The translations under genes and the position numbers were made by a program. The notes beneath the pieces were generated by a model. That model made no database searches, was not told the origin of the DNA, and was given only the letters and a program-made list of their open reading frames with translations. From the NCBI RefSeq assembly GCF_000235365.1, contig NC_016450.1, positions 372,001-436,000 on the forward strand: a DNA stretch of 64,000 nucleotides. The letters are read 5' to 3'. Below are positions 9,633 through 20,241 of this stretch, piece after piece (within the stretch, counting starts at the first letter, position 1; the number at the start of each line of letters is the position of its first letter). Source of the stretch: Eremothecium cymbalariae DBVPG#7215 (lineage: Eukaryota > Ascomycota > Saccharomycetes > Saccharomycetales > Saccharomycetaceae).

Positions 9633-10733
9633 TCACCAGTATGGTTGATTCTTCAATATCCATGAATGACCTCTGACATCTTTAAGTGCAATTCTATTAG
9701 CAGGATCATATTCTAGCAATCTGCTGATCAAATGCCTTGCGTCAGGATCGATATGGTCCGGAAATACTAAATTCCTCTTGAGAATCCTCTTATATGTCAA
9801 TTCTTTTGATTCCTCCTCAAAGGGGGGTGATCCTACAAGTAATTCATATGTCAGAACCCCTAGTGCCCACACATCTACCTTTTCGTCATATTCCCGTGAT
9901 TTAATCAGCTCTGGAGACAGATAATCTACAGTCCCACATAACGTTTTCCTTTTGAAACCTTTGCTGTTGATCACACTCCAGCCAAAGTCAGTCAACTTAA
10001 TAACATTGTTAAAACCTATTATGATATTTTCAGGTTTTATGTCTCGATGCAAAATATTCCTCTCGTGCATGTAATCTAAAGCACCTGCCATTTGATACAC
10101 ATAATACGAAGCCACCTCATCAGAGAAATGATTACGTCCCTTTAAATGCTTATACAACTCACCATTCACCAAATACTCCATCACGAGATAAACCCTCTTT
10201 TCATCATGAAAATAACCATATAATTGAGTTAGATTAGGATGCCGTAACGAAGACTGAATTTCAACTTCTCTTCTGAATTGCTTCTCTATGTTATACTGAA
10301 TGATCTCTTTCTTCTCCATTGCCTTCAATGCACAAATAAACCCACTAGGTATATGTCTAACACAATAAACCTTACCAAACTTCCCTTTACCTAATATTTT
10401 ACCCATTTCAAAATCAGCAAGTTTCAAGTTTTGTTGCTTAGAAAACGGTGTCGTTGGCGTCCTATTATTAAATCCAGATTTATTAATTGGCGACAGATTC
10501 TTTGGATCAGATAACTCCACTGCAGCCATTTTTCCTGGTGAAATATTCTGATTCTTTATCGGCGACAATATCTTCCATGAATTCCTATAACTTTTGGTTT
10601 GTACTCGCCGTCCCTGAATAGCAGGATTATTATGAGAACTACTACCCTGATTCAATCTCATACTAAGAAGCATATTCCTTTGCTTTAACGAATTCCTCCT
10701 TTGCTCATTTTTCGTAAGGATATCTCCATCCAT
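9633..10733 (-). CDS. IPL1: Aurora kinase Ipl1
   Basis: A 366-residue serine/threonine kinase with the size and layout of Ipl1, the Aurora B kinase of the chromosomal passenger complex that corrects kinetochore-microtubule attachment. The basic N-terminal extension (residues 1-105) precedes the kinase domain. Visible motifs are the glycine loop LGKGKFGKV (114-122), catalytic lysine K137, HRDIKPEN (229-236), DFGWSV (249-254) and the activation segment [13 protein letters not shown] with T264 as the probable autophosphorylation site. The start ATG at 10733 gives [13 protein letters not shown] and the family length (367 in S. cerevisiae). Matches YPL209C by position. Confidence 0.96.
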   Translation of the reverse strand: MDGDILTKNEQRRNSLKQRNMLLSMRLNQGSSSHNNPAIQGRRVQTKSYRNSWKILSPIKNQNISPGKMAAVELSDPKNLSPINKSGFNNRTPTTPFSKQQNLKLADFEMGKILGKGKFGKVYCVRHIPSGFICALKAMEKKEIIQYNIEKQFRREVEIQSSLRHPNLTQLYGYFHDEKRVYLVMEYLVNGELYKHLKGRNHFSDEVASYYVYQMAGALDYMHERNILHRDIKPENIIIGFNNVIKLTDFGWSVINSKGFKRKTLCGTVDYLSPELIKSREYDEKVDVWALGVLTYELLVGSPPFEEESKELTYKRILKRNLVFPDHIDPDARHLISRLLEYDPANRIALKDVRGHSWILKNQPYW

Positions 10734-10874
10734 CTTTAATATATATTACTTAATTTCTATTGATTAAACTTTACGTTTTAATACTAACTATAAAAAGGGA
10801 AACCTTCTATTACGCTGAATTAAAAAGTTGATAAAGTATCGTTCGGTTACGCGATAAATTTTTGATTTGGCGCA

Positions 10875-11096
10875 TTAACCAACCAACGAAGACCATTGAT
10901 GTTGATTATCTGAACTGAAACATTTGCCTTGAGATAGAGAAATAAATACATTCATGTCTGTTCCTTTTGTTGAGATTCGACATTTATTATTGGTATTTGA
11001 GCTATTAGCTCTTGATCTAGATAATGCAGATTGGAATTTAGTTTTAAAAGGCTTCAAATTTTTTCCCAAAAAAGTTTTTAGAGTGTTATCCATCAT
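10875..11096 (-). CDS. Possible small basic protein, 73 residues (doubtful)
   Basis: An ATG-initiated frame of 73 codons (double ATG at 11094-11096) lies alone in the 412-bp gap between the divergent genes IPL1 and RKM1. The predicted product is basic and serine/asparagine-rich (MMDNTLKTFLGKNLKPFK at the start) with no membrane segment and no family I recognise. It occupies the promoter region shared by the flanking genes, and S. cerevisiae has no named gene here. It may be chance; I record it because its composition is not simple repeat and it is not a shadow of another gene. Confidence 0.2.
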   Translation of the reverse strand: MMDNTLKTFLGKNLKPFKTKFQSALSRSRANSSNTNNKCRISTKGTDMNVFISLSQGKCFSSDNQHQWSSLVG

Positions 11097-11145
11097 CTAA
11101 CTATATATTGACAATCAGAATAGCAAGGGTCAGCTTCTTTAAGGT

Positions 11146-12915
11146 ATGCTTAGGGATCGGTTAGGAGAATTGCTAGAATGGGGGGTATCTAATGGTGTTC
11201 AATTGCCAACTGGAGTCGAGTTTAGGACATGTGAAGAGAAAGGTATTGTGGTTGTAGCAAGTGAACGAGTAGAGGAGGCTGAATTCAAGCTCCCAGCAGA
11301 GCTCATTCTTACCAGTAGATTAGCTGAAAAGCATTTCAGTAGACACGATAACCCGAATATCTGGTTTAAAGCTTTGGTTGCCAAAATGAAGTTTTCGAAG
11401 GAAGCTGTGATGGTAGGTGATAAAGATATTGCACTGTACTTCGGGAAATATATGAATTGCTTACCTGAAGAAGTTGACTCTCCGCTTATTTGGAAGCCAG
11501 ATGAATTGGAACTATTGGATGGTACTAATATCGGGGGTTCAATTTCAGAAAAATTGGATTTGATCGTCAATGACTGGCGATATGTGATCAACGAGCTTGG
11601 TTTTGACGTTCCCCAAGCTGTTCAGGAACAGTTGGTTTTTGCTGCTCGGATGCTAGCTGAACCTAATGATGTCTCCAAGGATGAAATTTATAATATGCTG
11701 ATTAAGCATCCTAAAGATGGGGAACCCCATTGGCTTTCTTTTCAAGCTTTTATTTGGTCGCACTTAATTTTTACATCCAGAGCCTTCCCTGAGAGAATAT
11801 TAAATTCCACTTGTGAGATTTCCAATGTGATATTGTTACCAATCCTAGATTTATTGAACCATAGCCAACATTCAAAGATTGAATGGGCCGGTGATAATGG
11901 CGTGTTCAGCTTTAGAAAGTTAGAGCCTGTTGAAGTAGGTGACGAAATATTTAACAACTATGGTGGAAAAAGTAATGAAGAACTGCTGGTTGGGTATGGT
12001 TTTGTTATCGAGGACAATAAGTGTGACTATTTGGCATTGAAGATTAAACCTCCGTTTCCTGTCCTAAAATCGATGCTGAAGGCAGGCCTCAGTTTACCTA
12101 TCCTGGATGACTACACGACTTTTGCATTTGACACCTCAATTGAAAAAAACAATACTACCGATATATCCAGGTATTCTGATGGTATTTTATACCTCATAAA
12201 TAAGCATAATGACCAGCTCTTGTGGGATTTACTCTCTGTATATTCTTTTCTGGAGGCAGGAGATGAGGAAGATCACAATTCTTTGAGATGCCAATTACAG
12301 GGAATCCAAAATTTACGTGAGTCAATTGAACAACGTTTAAAAACAACAAATGTAGCTCCTAGGTGTCGAGCTTCGGATTCACTGAAGTATCAGATCCTTT
12401 CTCGTAGAGCTCGATATGCTGAAGTGTATCGTCAACAACAAGTTCAGATTTTAAAATATTCCATTCAAAGGCTCAAGGATCTGGAAAAGGATTTGGTAAA
12501 ATCTAACAAAGATAAGTTGTTGACTTTCAAATCAATTTCGCATTTAGATAACGATTTCCTAGAAACCATTTTACCAGCTTTATTTGAATCAGAGACAGAA
12601 TTTGAAAACTATGACGAAGTCATGATACTGTGGGTTGTCCTCAGATCCAAAACTAGTCCATCTCTTGCAAATGGTAAATTCAACTCGATCCTCGAAGCAT
12701 ACAAAAGTTTCCGGAATGCTACATCAGCTACTGATTTTATTAAGATCCAAGATTCTGAAGACTGGAATATCGCGAAGACTAAATATCTTACATGGTTTCC
12801 AAACGGGACTGATCATTTTTCATTAGAAGATTTATATTTTGCATTCGATTTTTTTACGAGACACACTTACTTCAGACCATCGAAATCTGAAAGTATTATT
12901 GTCTTGGGTGATTAA
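11146..12915 (+). CDS. RKM1: SET-domain protein lysine methyltransferase Rkm1
   Basis: A 589-residue SET-domain methyltransferase of the Rubisco-LSMT/Rkm type. In S. cerevisiae Rkm1 dimethylates ribosomal protein Rpl23 (uL14). The N-terminal half forms the split SET domain: the SAM-binding LLNHS motif lies near residues 237-241 and the NNYGGKSNEELL catalytic motif near 269-280. The C-terminal half is helical and probably forms the substrate-binding domain. Start ATG at 11146 and length agree with YPL208W (583 residues), which also fits by position and strand. The exact substrate is inferred from the ortholog. Confidence 0.92.
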   Translation: MLRDRLGELLEWGVSNGVQLPTGVEFRTCEEKGIVVVASERVEEAEFKLPAELILTSRLAEKHFSRHDNPNIWFKALVAKMKFSKEAVMVGDKDIALYFGKYMNCLPEEVDSPLIWKPDELELLDGTNIGGSISEKLDLIVNDWRYVINELGFDVPQAVQEQLVFAARMLAEPNDVSKDEIYNMLIKHPKDGEPHWLSFQAFIWSHLIFTSRAFPERILNSTCEISNVILLPILDLLNHSQHSKIEWAGDNGVFSFRKLEPVEVGDEIFNNYGGKSNEELLVGYGFVIEDNKCDYLALKIKPPFPVLKSMLKAGLSLPILDDYTTFAFDTSIEKNNTTDISRYSDGILYLINKHNDQLLWDLLSVYSFLEAGDEEDHNSLRCQLQGIQNLRESIEQRLKTTNVAPRCRASDSLKYQILSRRARYAEVYRQQQVQILKYSIQRLKDLEKDLVKSNKDKLLTFKSISHLDNDFLETILPALFESETEFENYDEVMILWVVLRSKTSPSLANGKFNSILEAYKSFRNATSATDFIKIQDSEDWNIAKTKYLTWFPNGTDHFSLEDLYFAFDFFTRHTYFRPSKSESIIVLGD

Positions 12916-13191
12916 AAACATATCCATTCTCTATAGATAATCTAACCTAATCCACATCTAGGTTAAATGTAAATCTTAACCGTCATATATAATACTGTTA
13001 CTGAAAGCGTCAGTCGTTAGTATCTCACTATATACGTAACGTTTCTTTTATTATTTAAACTAAAAACCTAAATCAGCTCTTTGCAGATATATTCAATAAT
13101 GCTGAGCTCGAGAGAAACCTGCATTTGTGAGTTTAAATAAAATACTTCCTAATTAATTCACCTGAAAAACTTTGTGTAACATATTTTAACC

Positions 13192-15546
13192 ATGGCTAAG
13201 TATGGAGAACTAGATTCTTCTATCTCTAATATATTGGTGTTACTTGGGGTGATTTTTACATATCTCTTGGATGGAGGAAGAGTTAGTATTGCAATTACAG
13301 CAGTTATTTTATACATTATAGTTCAGCTAGAAAGTGGTGATGGGCAAGAAGCTTCAGTAATTGCTGTTGAGAAAGATTCTCAGAAGGTGAAGTCTTCAGT
13401 TTGTAACAGTAGTGGGTCTGGTGGATGCTGTTCAACTAAAACTGGCGCTAAAACTGGCGCTAAAAAGAAAGGATGTTGCGGTGGGAAATGCAAGTCTAAG
13501 AGTGTGGATGCTGTTCGTGAAATTGCAGTTACCTCTGTTACTGGCCAAGTTTCTTCTGGAAGCTATCCTATTGCCATAGACTTTACCAATGCCTTTAATA
13601 CGAAAAAAGTCAAATCTAAAACCGTTTCAAAAAAGGTTCGCAAGTTAATATCGAGCGAGGTTAAAACTAGGTCGCGCGATGACTTAGTAAAACAAGCTTT
13701 GACGATTTCTAACGAGAAATTGATGGCATCTCAAGTTTTTGTGTTCTACAGTTCTTTACAGGGTACCGCAAAACGTTCAGCGGAGCGAGTAACGGAAATC
13801 TTGTCTAAAACTTATTCTCTAAAATTGGAACCAATACTGAAAAATCTCGATGAATTAGAAGATTTTGAGCAGTACTTTGTTGATGTTCCATGCGAAAATG
13901 CTCTATATGTGCTTGTTATTCCGTCTTATGATACAGATTCGCCATTGGATTATTTCCTTGACTGTTTGGAGGAGTATTTTAATGATTTTAGAATAGACAA
14001 GTATCCATTGAGGAAGCTCGTTGGTTATGCTATATTAGGCATTGGTGATTCCGAGTCATGGCCTGAAAAGTTTTGTTATCAGGCAAGAATTGCCGATTTA
14101 AAAATTGCGAAGCTGGGAGGGAGAAGAGTGTTTCCAGTGGGTGAAATTTGCATGAAATTCGGTGGGGATTCCGAGGTAGATAGTTGGGCTCGTCTATTTG
14201 CGGACACTTTACAGGATGATGAGCCTATTTTATATGAGTACGATGAATCAGTGGAAGACGAACCGGATGAATCACTAGAGCAGAGTACTGGCGAACCATT
14301 AGTTGACCTAGAAGATATTGGTAACTCCTCAGTGGCATACGACTCCAACACTGCCATAAAGCAAATGGTTGCGGTGGATAGTCCAACTTACAAAAATCTC
14401 ACAAAGCAGGGCTATTCGATAGTTGGTTCTCATTCCGGTGTTAAAATTTGTAGATGGACTAAAAATGACTTGCGTGGAAGAGGCTCTTGCTATAAGCACT
14501 CATTGTTCAACATTGTATCAAGCAGATGCATGGAATTAACACCTTCTCTAGCCTGTTCATCTAAATGTGTGTTTTGTTGGAGACATGGTACTAACCCTGT
14601 TTCTAAAAACTGGAGATGGGAGCTTGATGAACCAGAGTTTATACTAGAAAATGCTTTAAAAGCTCATTATTCTAAAATTAAGCAGATGAGAGGTGTACCA
14701 GGAGTCATCGCGGAAAGGTTTTCCAAAGCTTTTGAGGTTGCCCATTGTGCATTATCCTTAGTTGGTGAACCAATTATGTACCCCCATATCAACAGGTTTA
14801 TCGAATTATTACACGAGAAGCATATCTCGAGTTTCTTGGTTTGTAATGCTCAGCACCCTGAGCAGCTCGAAATTTTAGGTAAGGTTACGCAACTATACGT
14901 TTCCATCGACGCACCAACCAAACAAGAGTTGAAGAAAATCGATAGACCACTGTACAAGGATTTTTGGGAAAGAATGCTAGTGTGTTTAGATCTCTTGAAA
15001 ACTACACAATCTCATCAGAGAACTGTTTTCAGATTAACGTTAGTTAAGGGCTTCAATATGGCAGATGTTAGTTCATATGCCGACTTGGTTAAAAGGGGTT
15101 TGCCATGCTTCATTGAAGTTAAGGGCGCTACCTTTTGCGGATCATCGGACGCAAATGGTAACCCATTGACCATGCAGAATATACCGTTCTATGAAGAATG
15201 CATCAAATTTGTAAAACAGTTATCTTCAGAATTACAAAGGCGAGGTTTGGGTTATGAGATCGCTGCAGAACACGCACATTCAAATACCATATTAATATCG
15301 AGCACTAAGTTTAAGAAAAACGGCGATTGGCATACATATATAGATTTTGAAAAATTCTTTGAGCTATTGAACTCGGGTGCATCATTTTCTCATGTAGACT
15401 ACATGGCGAAGACACCCGAATGGGCGTTATTTGGCAATGGCGGTTTCGCACCTGGCAATGTGAGATTCTACAGGAAAAAGAAGAACCAAGAACCACCAAT
15501 AGCGGAAATTTCGTCTTCTACTGGCACCACTGCTTTGACCCCATGA
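13192..15546 (+). CDS. TYW1: Wybutosine synthesis radical-SAM enzyme Tyw1
   Basis: A 784-residue tRNA-4-demethylwyosine synthase, which condenses N1-methylguanosine-37 of tRNA-Phe with pyruvate to begin wybutosine formation. The N-terminus has a hydrophobic segment (about residues 15-45) followed by a short cysteine/glycine-rich stretch near residues 80-103. A flavodoxin-like FMN domain begins with FYSSLQGTAKR near residue 184. The radical SAM domain carries the CX3CX2C cluster-binding motif at C455, C459 and C462 (ACSSKCVFCWRHG), followed by the VGEP motif. Yeast and plant TYW1 proteins share this flavodoxin plus radical SAM architecture. Position matches YPL207W. Confidence 0.97.
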   Translation: MAKYGELDSSISNILVLLGVIFTYLLDGGRVSIAITAVILYIIVQLESGDGQEASVIAVEKDSQKVKSSVCNSSGSGGCCSTKTGAKTGAKKKGCCGGKCKSKSVDAVREIAVTSVTGQVSSGSYPIAIDFTNAFNTKKVKSKTVSKKVRKLISSEVKTRSRDDLVKQALTISNEKLMASQVFVFYSSLQGTAKRSAERVTEILSKTYSLKLEPILKNLDELEDFEQYFVDVPCENALYVLVIPSYDTDSPLDYFLDCLEEYFNDFRIDKYPLRKLVGYAILGIGDSESWPEKFCYQARIADLKIAKLGGRRVFPVGEICMKFGGDSEVDSWARLFADTLQDDEPILYEYDESVEDEPDESLEQSTGEPLVDLEDIGNSSVAYDSNTAIKQMVAVDSPTYKNLTKQGYSIVGSHSGVKICRWTKNDLRGRGSCYKHSLFNIVSSRCMELTPSLACSSKCVFCWRHGTNPVSKNWRWELDEPEFILENALKAHYSKIKQMRGVPGVIAERFSKAFEVAHCALSLVGEPIMYPHINRFIELLHEKHISSFLVCNAQHPEQLEILGKVTQLYVSIDAPTKQELKKIDRPLYKDFWERMLVCLDLLKTTQSHQRTVFRLTLVKGFNMADVSSYADLVKRGLPCFIEVKGATFCGSSDANGNPLTMQNIPFYEECIKFVKQLSSELQRRGLGYEIAAEHAHSNTILISSTKFKKNGDWHTYIDFEKFFELLNSGASFSHVDYMAKTPEWALFGNGGFAPGNVRFYRKKKNQEPPIAEISSSTGTTALTP

Positions 15547-16254
15547 GCATATATCCCCGTGCTTTTTTATAAGGACAATACTTATATTTAAAACGTGAGA
15601 GATGCAATGTCGCAGAAATTATTTATTATTGTTATTATTAGTATTAGTATTAGTATTTATGTATCCTTTCATTTACATTTGCAGATATAAGTAAATACTT
15701 GAACTAAACCGGCAGATAACTTATTTATAAAACGTGTCATTTGGTAGGCTTTATACTATCGGCTTACTGTCATCTGGATTTTGTAAACTTATTCATTTCT
15801 AACAAGTATTTTAATGAAATGGTCATATATCAGACTACTGTCTACCCCCCATATAACGAAGTAACGATTCGAGATACGTATTGCTGCACCATCCCATATT
15901 CAAACCGTGTCTAATAGAATAACATATCGAGATTGCAGAGTACCACACATTTTTAATTATTTGCAGTAGGTTCAGTGTTAACCGCATCTCTTCATATGAG
16001 TATACATTTTAAAATACATCCATATATAGCTCTAGAAACTGTAATGATATACTTATACCACTGAATTGAGCTTCTCAAGCATCATCGCAAGATCTTTTAG
16101 AGCTTCTGCTACTTGTATCTCTTTGTTACGATACATGTGGCTGTTTAAAAACTATTTTTCAGTGCTGAGCTTACATATTGATATATAAGGAAGGAATCAA
16201 AAATTTGATTAGTTGTCCCGTTCACATAATCTCAAGTTGTAGCACAGTTTAGAA
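15547..16254. other. Intergenic region TYW1-ALG2, no gene seen
   Basis: These 708 bp hold TYW1 3' sequence and the ALG2 promoter. I see AT-rich DNA with a short TTATTA/GTATTA-type simple repeat at about 15620-15660 and no convincing open frame, tRNA or conserved motif. Confidence 0.6.
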
Positions 16255-17769
16255 ATGGATTCTGATCATGAGAAGGCTCTAAATATTGCATTTATACATC
16301 CGGATTTAGGAATTGGAGGCGCTGAAAGGTTAGTGGTGGATGCTGCTATTGGATTGCAGGAATGTGGGCATAAGGTTACCATTTATACAAGCCATTGTGA
16401 TAAAACGCATTGCTTTGAAGAAGTTAAAAACGAAGATCTAAAAGTTGTGGTATTAGGGGAATTCCTTCCAACCAATTTCATGGGGAAATTTTTTATCTTA
16501 TTCGCTAATTTGAAGCAATTTATACTTGTACTTAATTTGGTGATGACTGGAGCTGTGAATAAATATGACCTGTTTATTGTTGATCAGCTACCTACATGCG
16601 TGCCATTTTTACATTTTTTCGGTCGTTATGCTCGAACGCTTTTTTACTGTCATTTTCCAGATCAACTACTTGCCCAGAAAGTAGTTTTATTGAAGCGTTT
16701 GTACCGAATTCCATTTGACCTGCTAGAGCAATTTACTATGGCTGCAAGTGATTTAGTTGTTGTAAATTCTAACTTTACTAAATCGATATTTTTTAAGACG
16801 TTTAGATATTTAAGGATGAACCCAAACGTTGTATATCCTTGTGTGGAATTAGCTTCTTCCCCAATTTGTGATAATGATATTGCGTTATATGACCAAATAA
16901 TAGGACCTGGTGATAGATATTACTTAAGTTTAAATCGTTTTGAGAGAAAAAAGGATGTTATGCTGGCGATTGAGGCTTATAGCATGTCAAATCAAAGTAA
17001 AAATAAAAATTCTAAGCTATTAATATGCGGTGGTTATGATGAAAGGGTGCATGAAAATGTAGAATACCTAAAGGAGCTACAAAAGGCTTGTGAGGATCTT
17101 AATTTATCGCATGCAACAATCTTCTATAAGTACTTCTCCAGTGATTCCGGGGGCTACCAGGTTCCTAAAGGTTTGAAGTTTAAGAGGGTTATCTTCATGA
17201 CTTCGATTTCCTCTTCCTTAAAAGAATTGCTACTGCAAAGAACTGAAATGCTGCTATATACCCCTTCATTCGAGCACTTTGGGATAGTTCCTTTGGAGGC
17301 CATGAAAAATGGCATACCAGTTCTGGCAGTCAATAACGGTGGCCCTGTTGAGACTGTGGTTAGTTTAGAGCCTGGGGTTAACGATAAAATGGCTACTGGG
17401 TGGCTAAGACCTCAAGATGCAAGGCAGTGGGCAGATGTTCTTGATGAATCTGTAGTCTATACTTCAGAAAATACAGATGTATTCAGTAATAATGGCCCAG
17501 AAAGAATTCGGGAACATTTTTCAAGAGATGCTATGACTGAGTCTTTCCTATTGAATATCGAGAATATGTTTATGAAAGAAAGGAGAATCCAGTACTGGGC
17601 TGTTATCACTACTATGGGTTTTAATACTGCTTTGCATTTACTTGTTCATTCTTTTGGTTCCTCGTATTCCTTCTTATATATTCTTATTGCGTCTACATTC
17701 CTACTTCGCAGCAATTTCGCATTGGGACTATATTGGATATTGGCCTTCTTCTTACAGGGATTCCTTTAA
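16255..17769 (+). CDS. ALG2: Alpha-1,3/1,6-mannosyltransferase Alg2
   Basis: A 504-residue GT4 glycosyltransferase that adds the second and third mannoses to the dolichol-linked oligosaccharide on the cytosolic face of the ER. The N-terminal domain contains the family start FIHPDLGIGGAERLVVDAA (residues 13-31). The C-terminal domain has the nucleotide-sugar EX7E motif in FEHFGIVPLEAMKNG. Hydrophobic stretches near residues 75-100 and the last 60 residues (several strongly hydrophobic segments) fit membrane attachment. Length equals the S. cerevisiae protein (503). It is the YGL065C homolog, located between YPL207W and YGL066W homologs. Confidence 0.96.
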   Translation: MDSDHEKALNIAFIHPDLGIGGAERLVVDAAIGLQECGHKVTIYTSHCDKTHCFEEVKNEDLKVVVLGEFLPTNFMGKFFILFANLKQFILVLNLVMTGAVNKYDLFIVDQLPTCVPFLHFFGRYARTLFYCHFPDQLLAQKVVLLKRLYRIPFDLLEQFTMAASDLVVVNSNFTKSIFFKTFRYLRMNPNVVYPCVELASSPICDNDIALYDQIIGPGDRYYLSLNRFERKKDVMLAIEAYSMSNQSKNKNSKLLICGGYDERVHENVEYLKELQKACEDLNLSHATIFYKYFSSDSGGYQVPKGLKFKRVIFMTSISSSLKELLLQRTEMLLYTPSFEHFGIVPLEAMKNGIPVLAVNNGGPVETVVSLEPGVNDKMATGWLRPQDARQWADVLDESVVYTSENTDVFSNNGPERIREHFSRDAMTESFLLNIENMFMKERRIQYWAVITTMGFNTALHLLVHSFGSSYSFLYILIASTFLLRSNFALGLYWILAFFLQGFL

Positions 17770-17871
17770 GTCATTAATGTAAGAAATTGTTATAGAAAGA
17801 AAGCGAAATATTCATATATGCTGATACATACATATCGAATAAATATGAACGTATTAACAGGATACGAACAT

Positions 17872-19665
17872 CTAGTCAAATCTGCTATCATAACCACCAT
17901 TCCATCCAACATTAACTCGCCCCTGGCTAGTAACATTAACTGGAGAACCAATGCCGCTGCTATTTACTACGCTGTTGCCATTCACAGGTAGTGGAGTACC
18001 TTGTATTAATCTTGAAGCGGTGTTAAGCTGAGCGCTTGCATCTTCCAACTTCCTCCTCTGTTGTAACTTCTGTCGTTGCTGCTGTTCTTGTTTCGGTTGT
18101 TGCTGCTGTGTTTGTGTTTGTGATTTTGATTGTTGTTTTTGAGGCGATTTTTGTTCTGTTTGTATTTGTGATAATGGCTGCGACTGCTGTTGCGGTGTTG
18201 AATGTGGTGGCTGTGGCTGTGATTGCTGTTTTGATGGTTGCAAGGAATGGTTCGCATGTTGTTGTTGTTGTTGCATTAATAGCTGTTGGGTTTGTACATC
18301 ACTGGGGGTCATTGGTCTGTCGGTCGGTAACTGCTTTTGATTCTCAATTCCGTTAGCTAAATTCGTCTTTTTAGGTTGCTGGTATGGAGCAGTTTTTCCT
18401 TGGCCGGTAAGAGGTTTGGAGCCCTGTGCCAGCAGTTCTAGTTGTTGGGACTGTTGAGGTAATAGTTGCGGTTGTGAGGGCGTCTGTTGATGCAGTTGCT
18501 GTTGGGGTTGTCCCGGTGGAAGCTGTTGTATTTGTTGTGGTTGTTGTTGTTGCTGTTTTAATAAGTGTTGTTGAATTGCTTGGAGCTGTTGAGGGGTTGA
18601 ATTTTGCAGGGATGACTGGCTAATCAACTGCGGAACACGAATACGGAAAGTATAATCAGTAGTTCTGTCAAGATCTATACATCCAACACGCGAATGAATA
18701 GCACCATATCCTGGAGCACTGTATCCAGGCCTTACCGAAAACGATGAGGCAAACATTTCTCTCATTCTGAAGTATTTGGTCCTTGTTTGAGTGGACGTCA
18801 ATACATTTGTTTCTAGGGGTAACGGGAAGGATCTTGACACGCCATTTAAAACTTGGGTTGTCTCTTCTTCTGGAGAGAGTACCGGTACACTTTCTTCTAA
18901 TTCTTTCTCTTGTTGTTTCTGTTTTTGAAGTTGTTGTTGTTGCTGGTTATTTGGTTGTACTTTTGAGCGGTTACCTTTCGTAGCACTCTTAATATGGTTC
19001 TTTTTCTGATATTCAGCAAGTAAAACATCAAATGACTTTGTTCTACCTTGCACAGCCCTCTTTGCTCCCATTGAATGTGATTTACAAGTTAGAGATCTTC
19101 CACAAACTCCATTTTCCGGTAATTCTACGCCGCATTGTTTGTCTAAATCAACCAAATGAGGTTCCGTAGGATTTCTCTGCTTCACCTTTCTCTGTTTTTT
19201 AGTAGCAGGAGTCGATGATTTCCGTTGCTTCTTAGACGGACTCAGATCTGAATCTATAGAATTGGTCCTTTTTAAAGCCTTAACCTTGGCAGGTGACATT
19301 TCTCTTGTAGAACTAATAGAGGAAACGGTATTCGAGCTGACCCTGCCCCTACAGTGGTTCTGTAAATGATCTATTAAAGCCGAGTAAGCAATTGGTCTAC
19401 CGCAGTCGTTGCAAGTCCTGTATTCTATTGGCAAATTTATAACGGGCACAGTATTAGATAAATACAGTGATTTCAAATCTTGCGCCGTATAGCTGTTATT
19501 TGCTGTTATGCTGGTATCAGAAGTATCTCCACTAATAGCGTTCCCGTTGGTACTATCCTTCACTATTGGAATAAGATCTTTCCAGCCGTTGTTGGTAGTT
19601 GTATCCAAAGCTGTTAGTTGTATAGTTGTCTTAAGTCTTCTGATATTGGAATGGATATCGATCAT
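17872..19665 (-). CDS. SGF73: SAGA deubiquitination-module subunit Sgf73 (ataxin-7 homolog)
   Basis: A protein of about 597 residues orthologous to Sgf73, which anchors the Ubp8 deubiquitinase module to the SAGA co-activator. I use the ATG at 19665 ([10 protein letters not shown]); no other ATG lies upstream in frame. An N-terminal zinc-finger motif ([20 protein letters not shown] plus a following C) lies near residue 85. The SCA7 domain is clear: [20 protein letters not shown] followed by [11 protein letters not shown] second conserved block, [13 protein letters not shown] and [20 protein letters not shown], follows. The last 250 residues are glutamine-rich. Same position and strand as YGL066W. 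Confidence 0.95.
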   Translation of the reverse strand: MIDIHSNIRRLKTTIQLTALDTTTNNGWKDLIPIVKDSTNGNAISGDTSDTSITANNSYTAQDLKSLYLSNTVPVINLPIEYRTCNDCGRPIAYSALIDHLQNHCRGRVSSNTVSSISSTREMSPAKVKALKRTNSIDSDLSPSKKQRKSSTPATKKQRKVKQRNPTEPHLVDLDKQCGVELPENGVCGRSLTCKSHSMGAKRAVQGRTKSFDVLLAEYQKKNHIKSATKGNRSKVQPNNQQQQQLQKQKQQEKELEESVPVLSPEEETTQVLNGVSRSFPLPLETNVLTSTQTRTKYFRMREMFASSFSVRPGYSAPGYGAIHSRVGCIDLDRTTDYTFRIRVPQLISQSSLQNSTPQQLQAIQQHLLKQQQQQPQQIQQLPPGQPQQQLHQQTPSQPQLLPQQSQQLELLAQGSKPLTGQGKTAPYQQPKKTNLANGIENQKQLPTDRPMTPSDVQTQQLLMQQQQQHANHSLQPSKQQSQPQPPHSTPQQQSQPLSQIQTEQKSPQKQQSKSQTQTQQQQPKQEQQQRQKLQQRRKLEDASAQLNTASRLIQGTPLPVNGNSVVNSSGIGSPVNVTSQGRVNVGWNGGYDSRFD

Positions 19666-20241
19666 AATACGGAAGGGGACTGAGGGAGAATGACAACCAG
19701 GTAAATGATAGGGGAAGTCGATGGGAATAGCTCGCTTAATCAACAGTTCTTATAGACACAAAAAATTAAAAATGCTAAAACAATTTATTTGCCTAACAGT
19801 AAATTAACCGATAAGTGACTATTGGGTATTTCGTGATGACTTAAGGAGTGGTTAGCACTAGAGTTGTTGAAACAATTTAAACGAAAAAACACTGAAAGGA
19901 GACCTTATCAAAAAACTGTATTCTCCAGTATTGTATCCCTCGATAATTTTAGGTTAGCTAATAATGATTATATGCGTGCCTGAGATAAGGAACTTGGTAA
20001 CCATTATTCGAATTCCTTGTTCTCTGTATTACTTTGCAACTAACGAGTTCAAAAAGTGGCAATCGCCAGCACACTGACATTCCGTGCTTGGTGATTTCAA
20101 CAAGCATATCTGAACCTTCATGGTCTACATAGCATAGTATAAAGTTTAAACATAGTGATCGGTGGGTTGAGTATCTTTGGACTCATTCCTTGTTGTATAG
20201 TGTTGTGGAGCCAATTGATCTATCTGTATATGTAGAAAATT
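19666..20241. other. Intergenic region PGC1-SGF73, no gene seen
   Basis: These 576 bp lie downstream of PGC1 and upstream of SGF73 (both on the minus strand). They should contain the SGF73 promoter and PGC1 3' end. I recognise no RNA gene or other coding sequence. Confidence 0.6.

Noticed and set aside
18036..18623. Valine-rich plus-strand frames within SGF73
   Set aside because: They are reverse-strand readings of CAA/CAG glutamine tracts.
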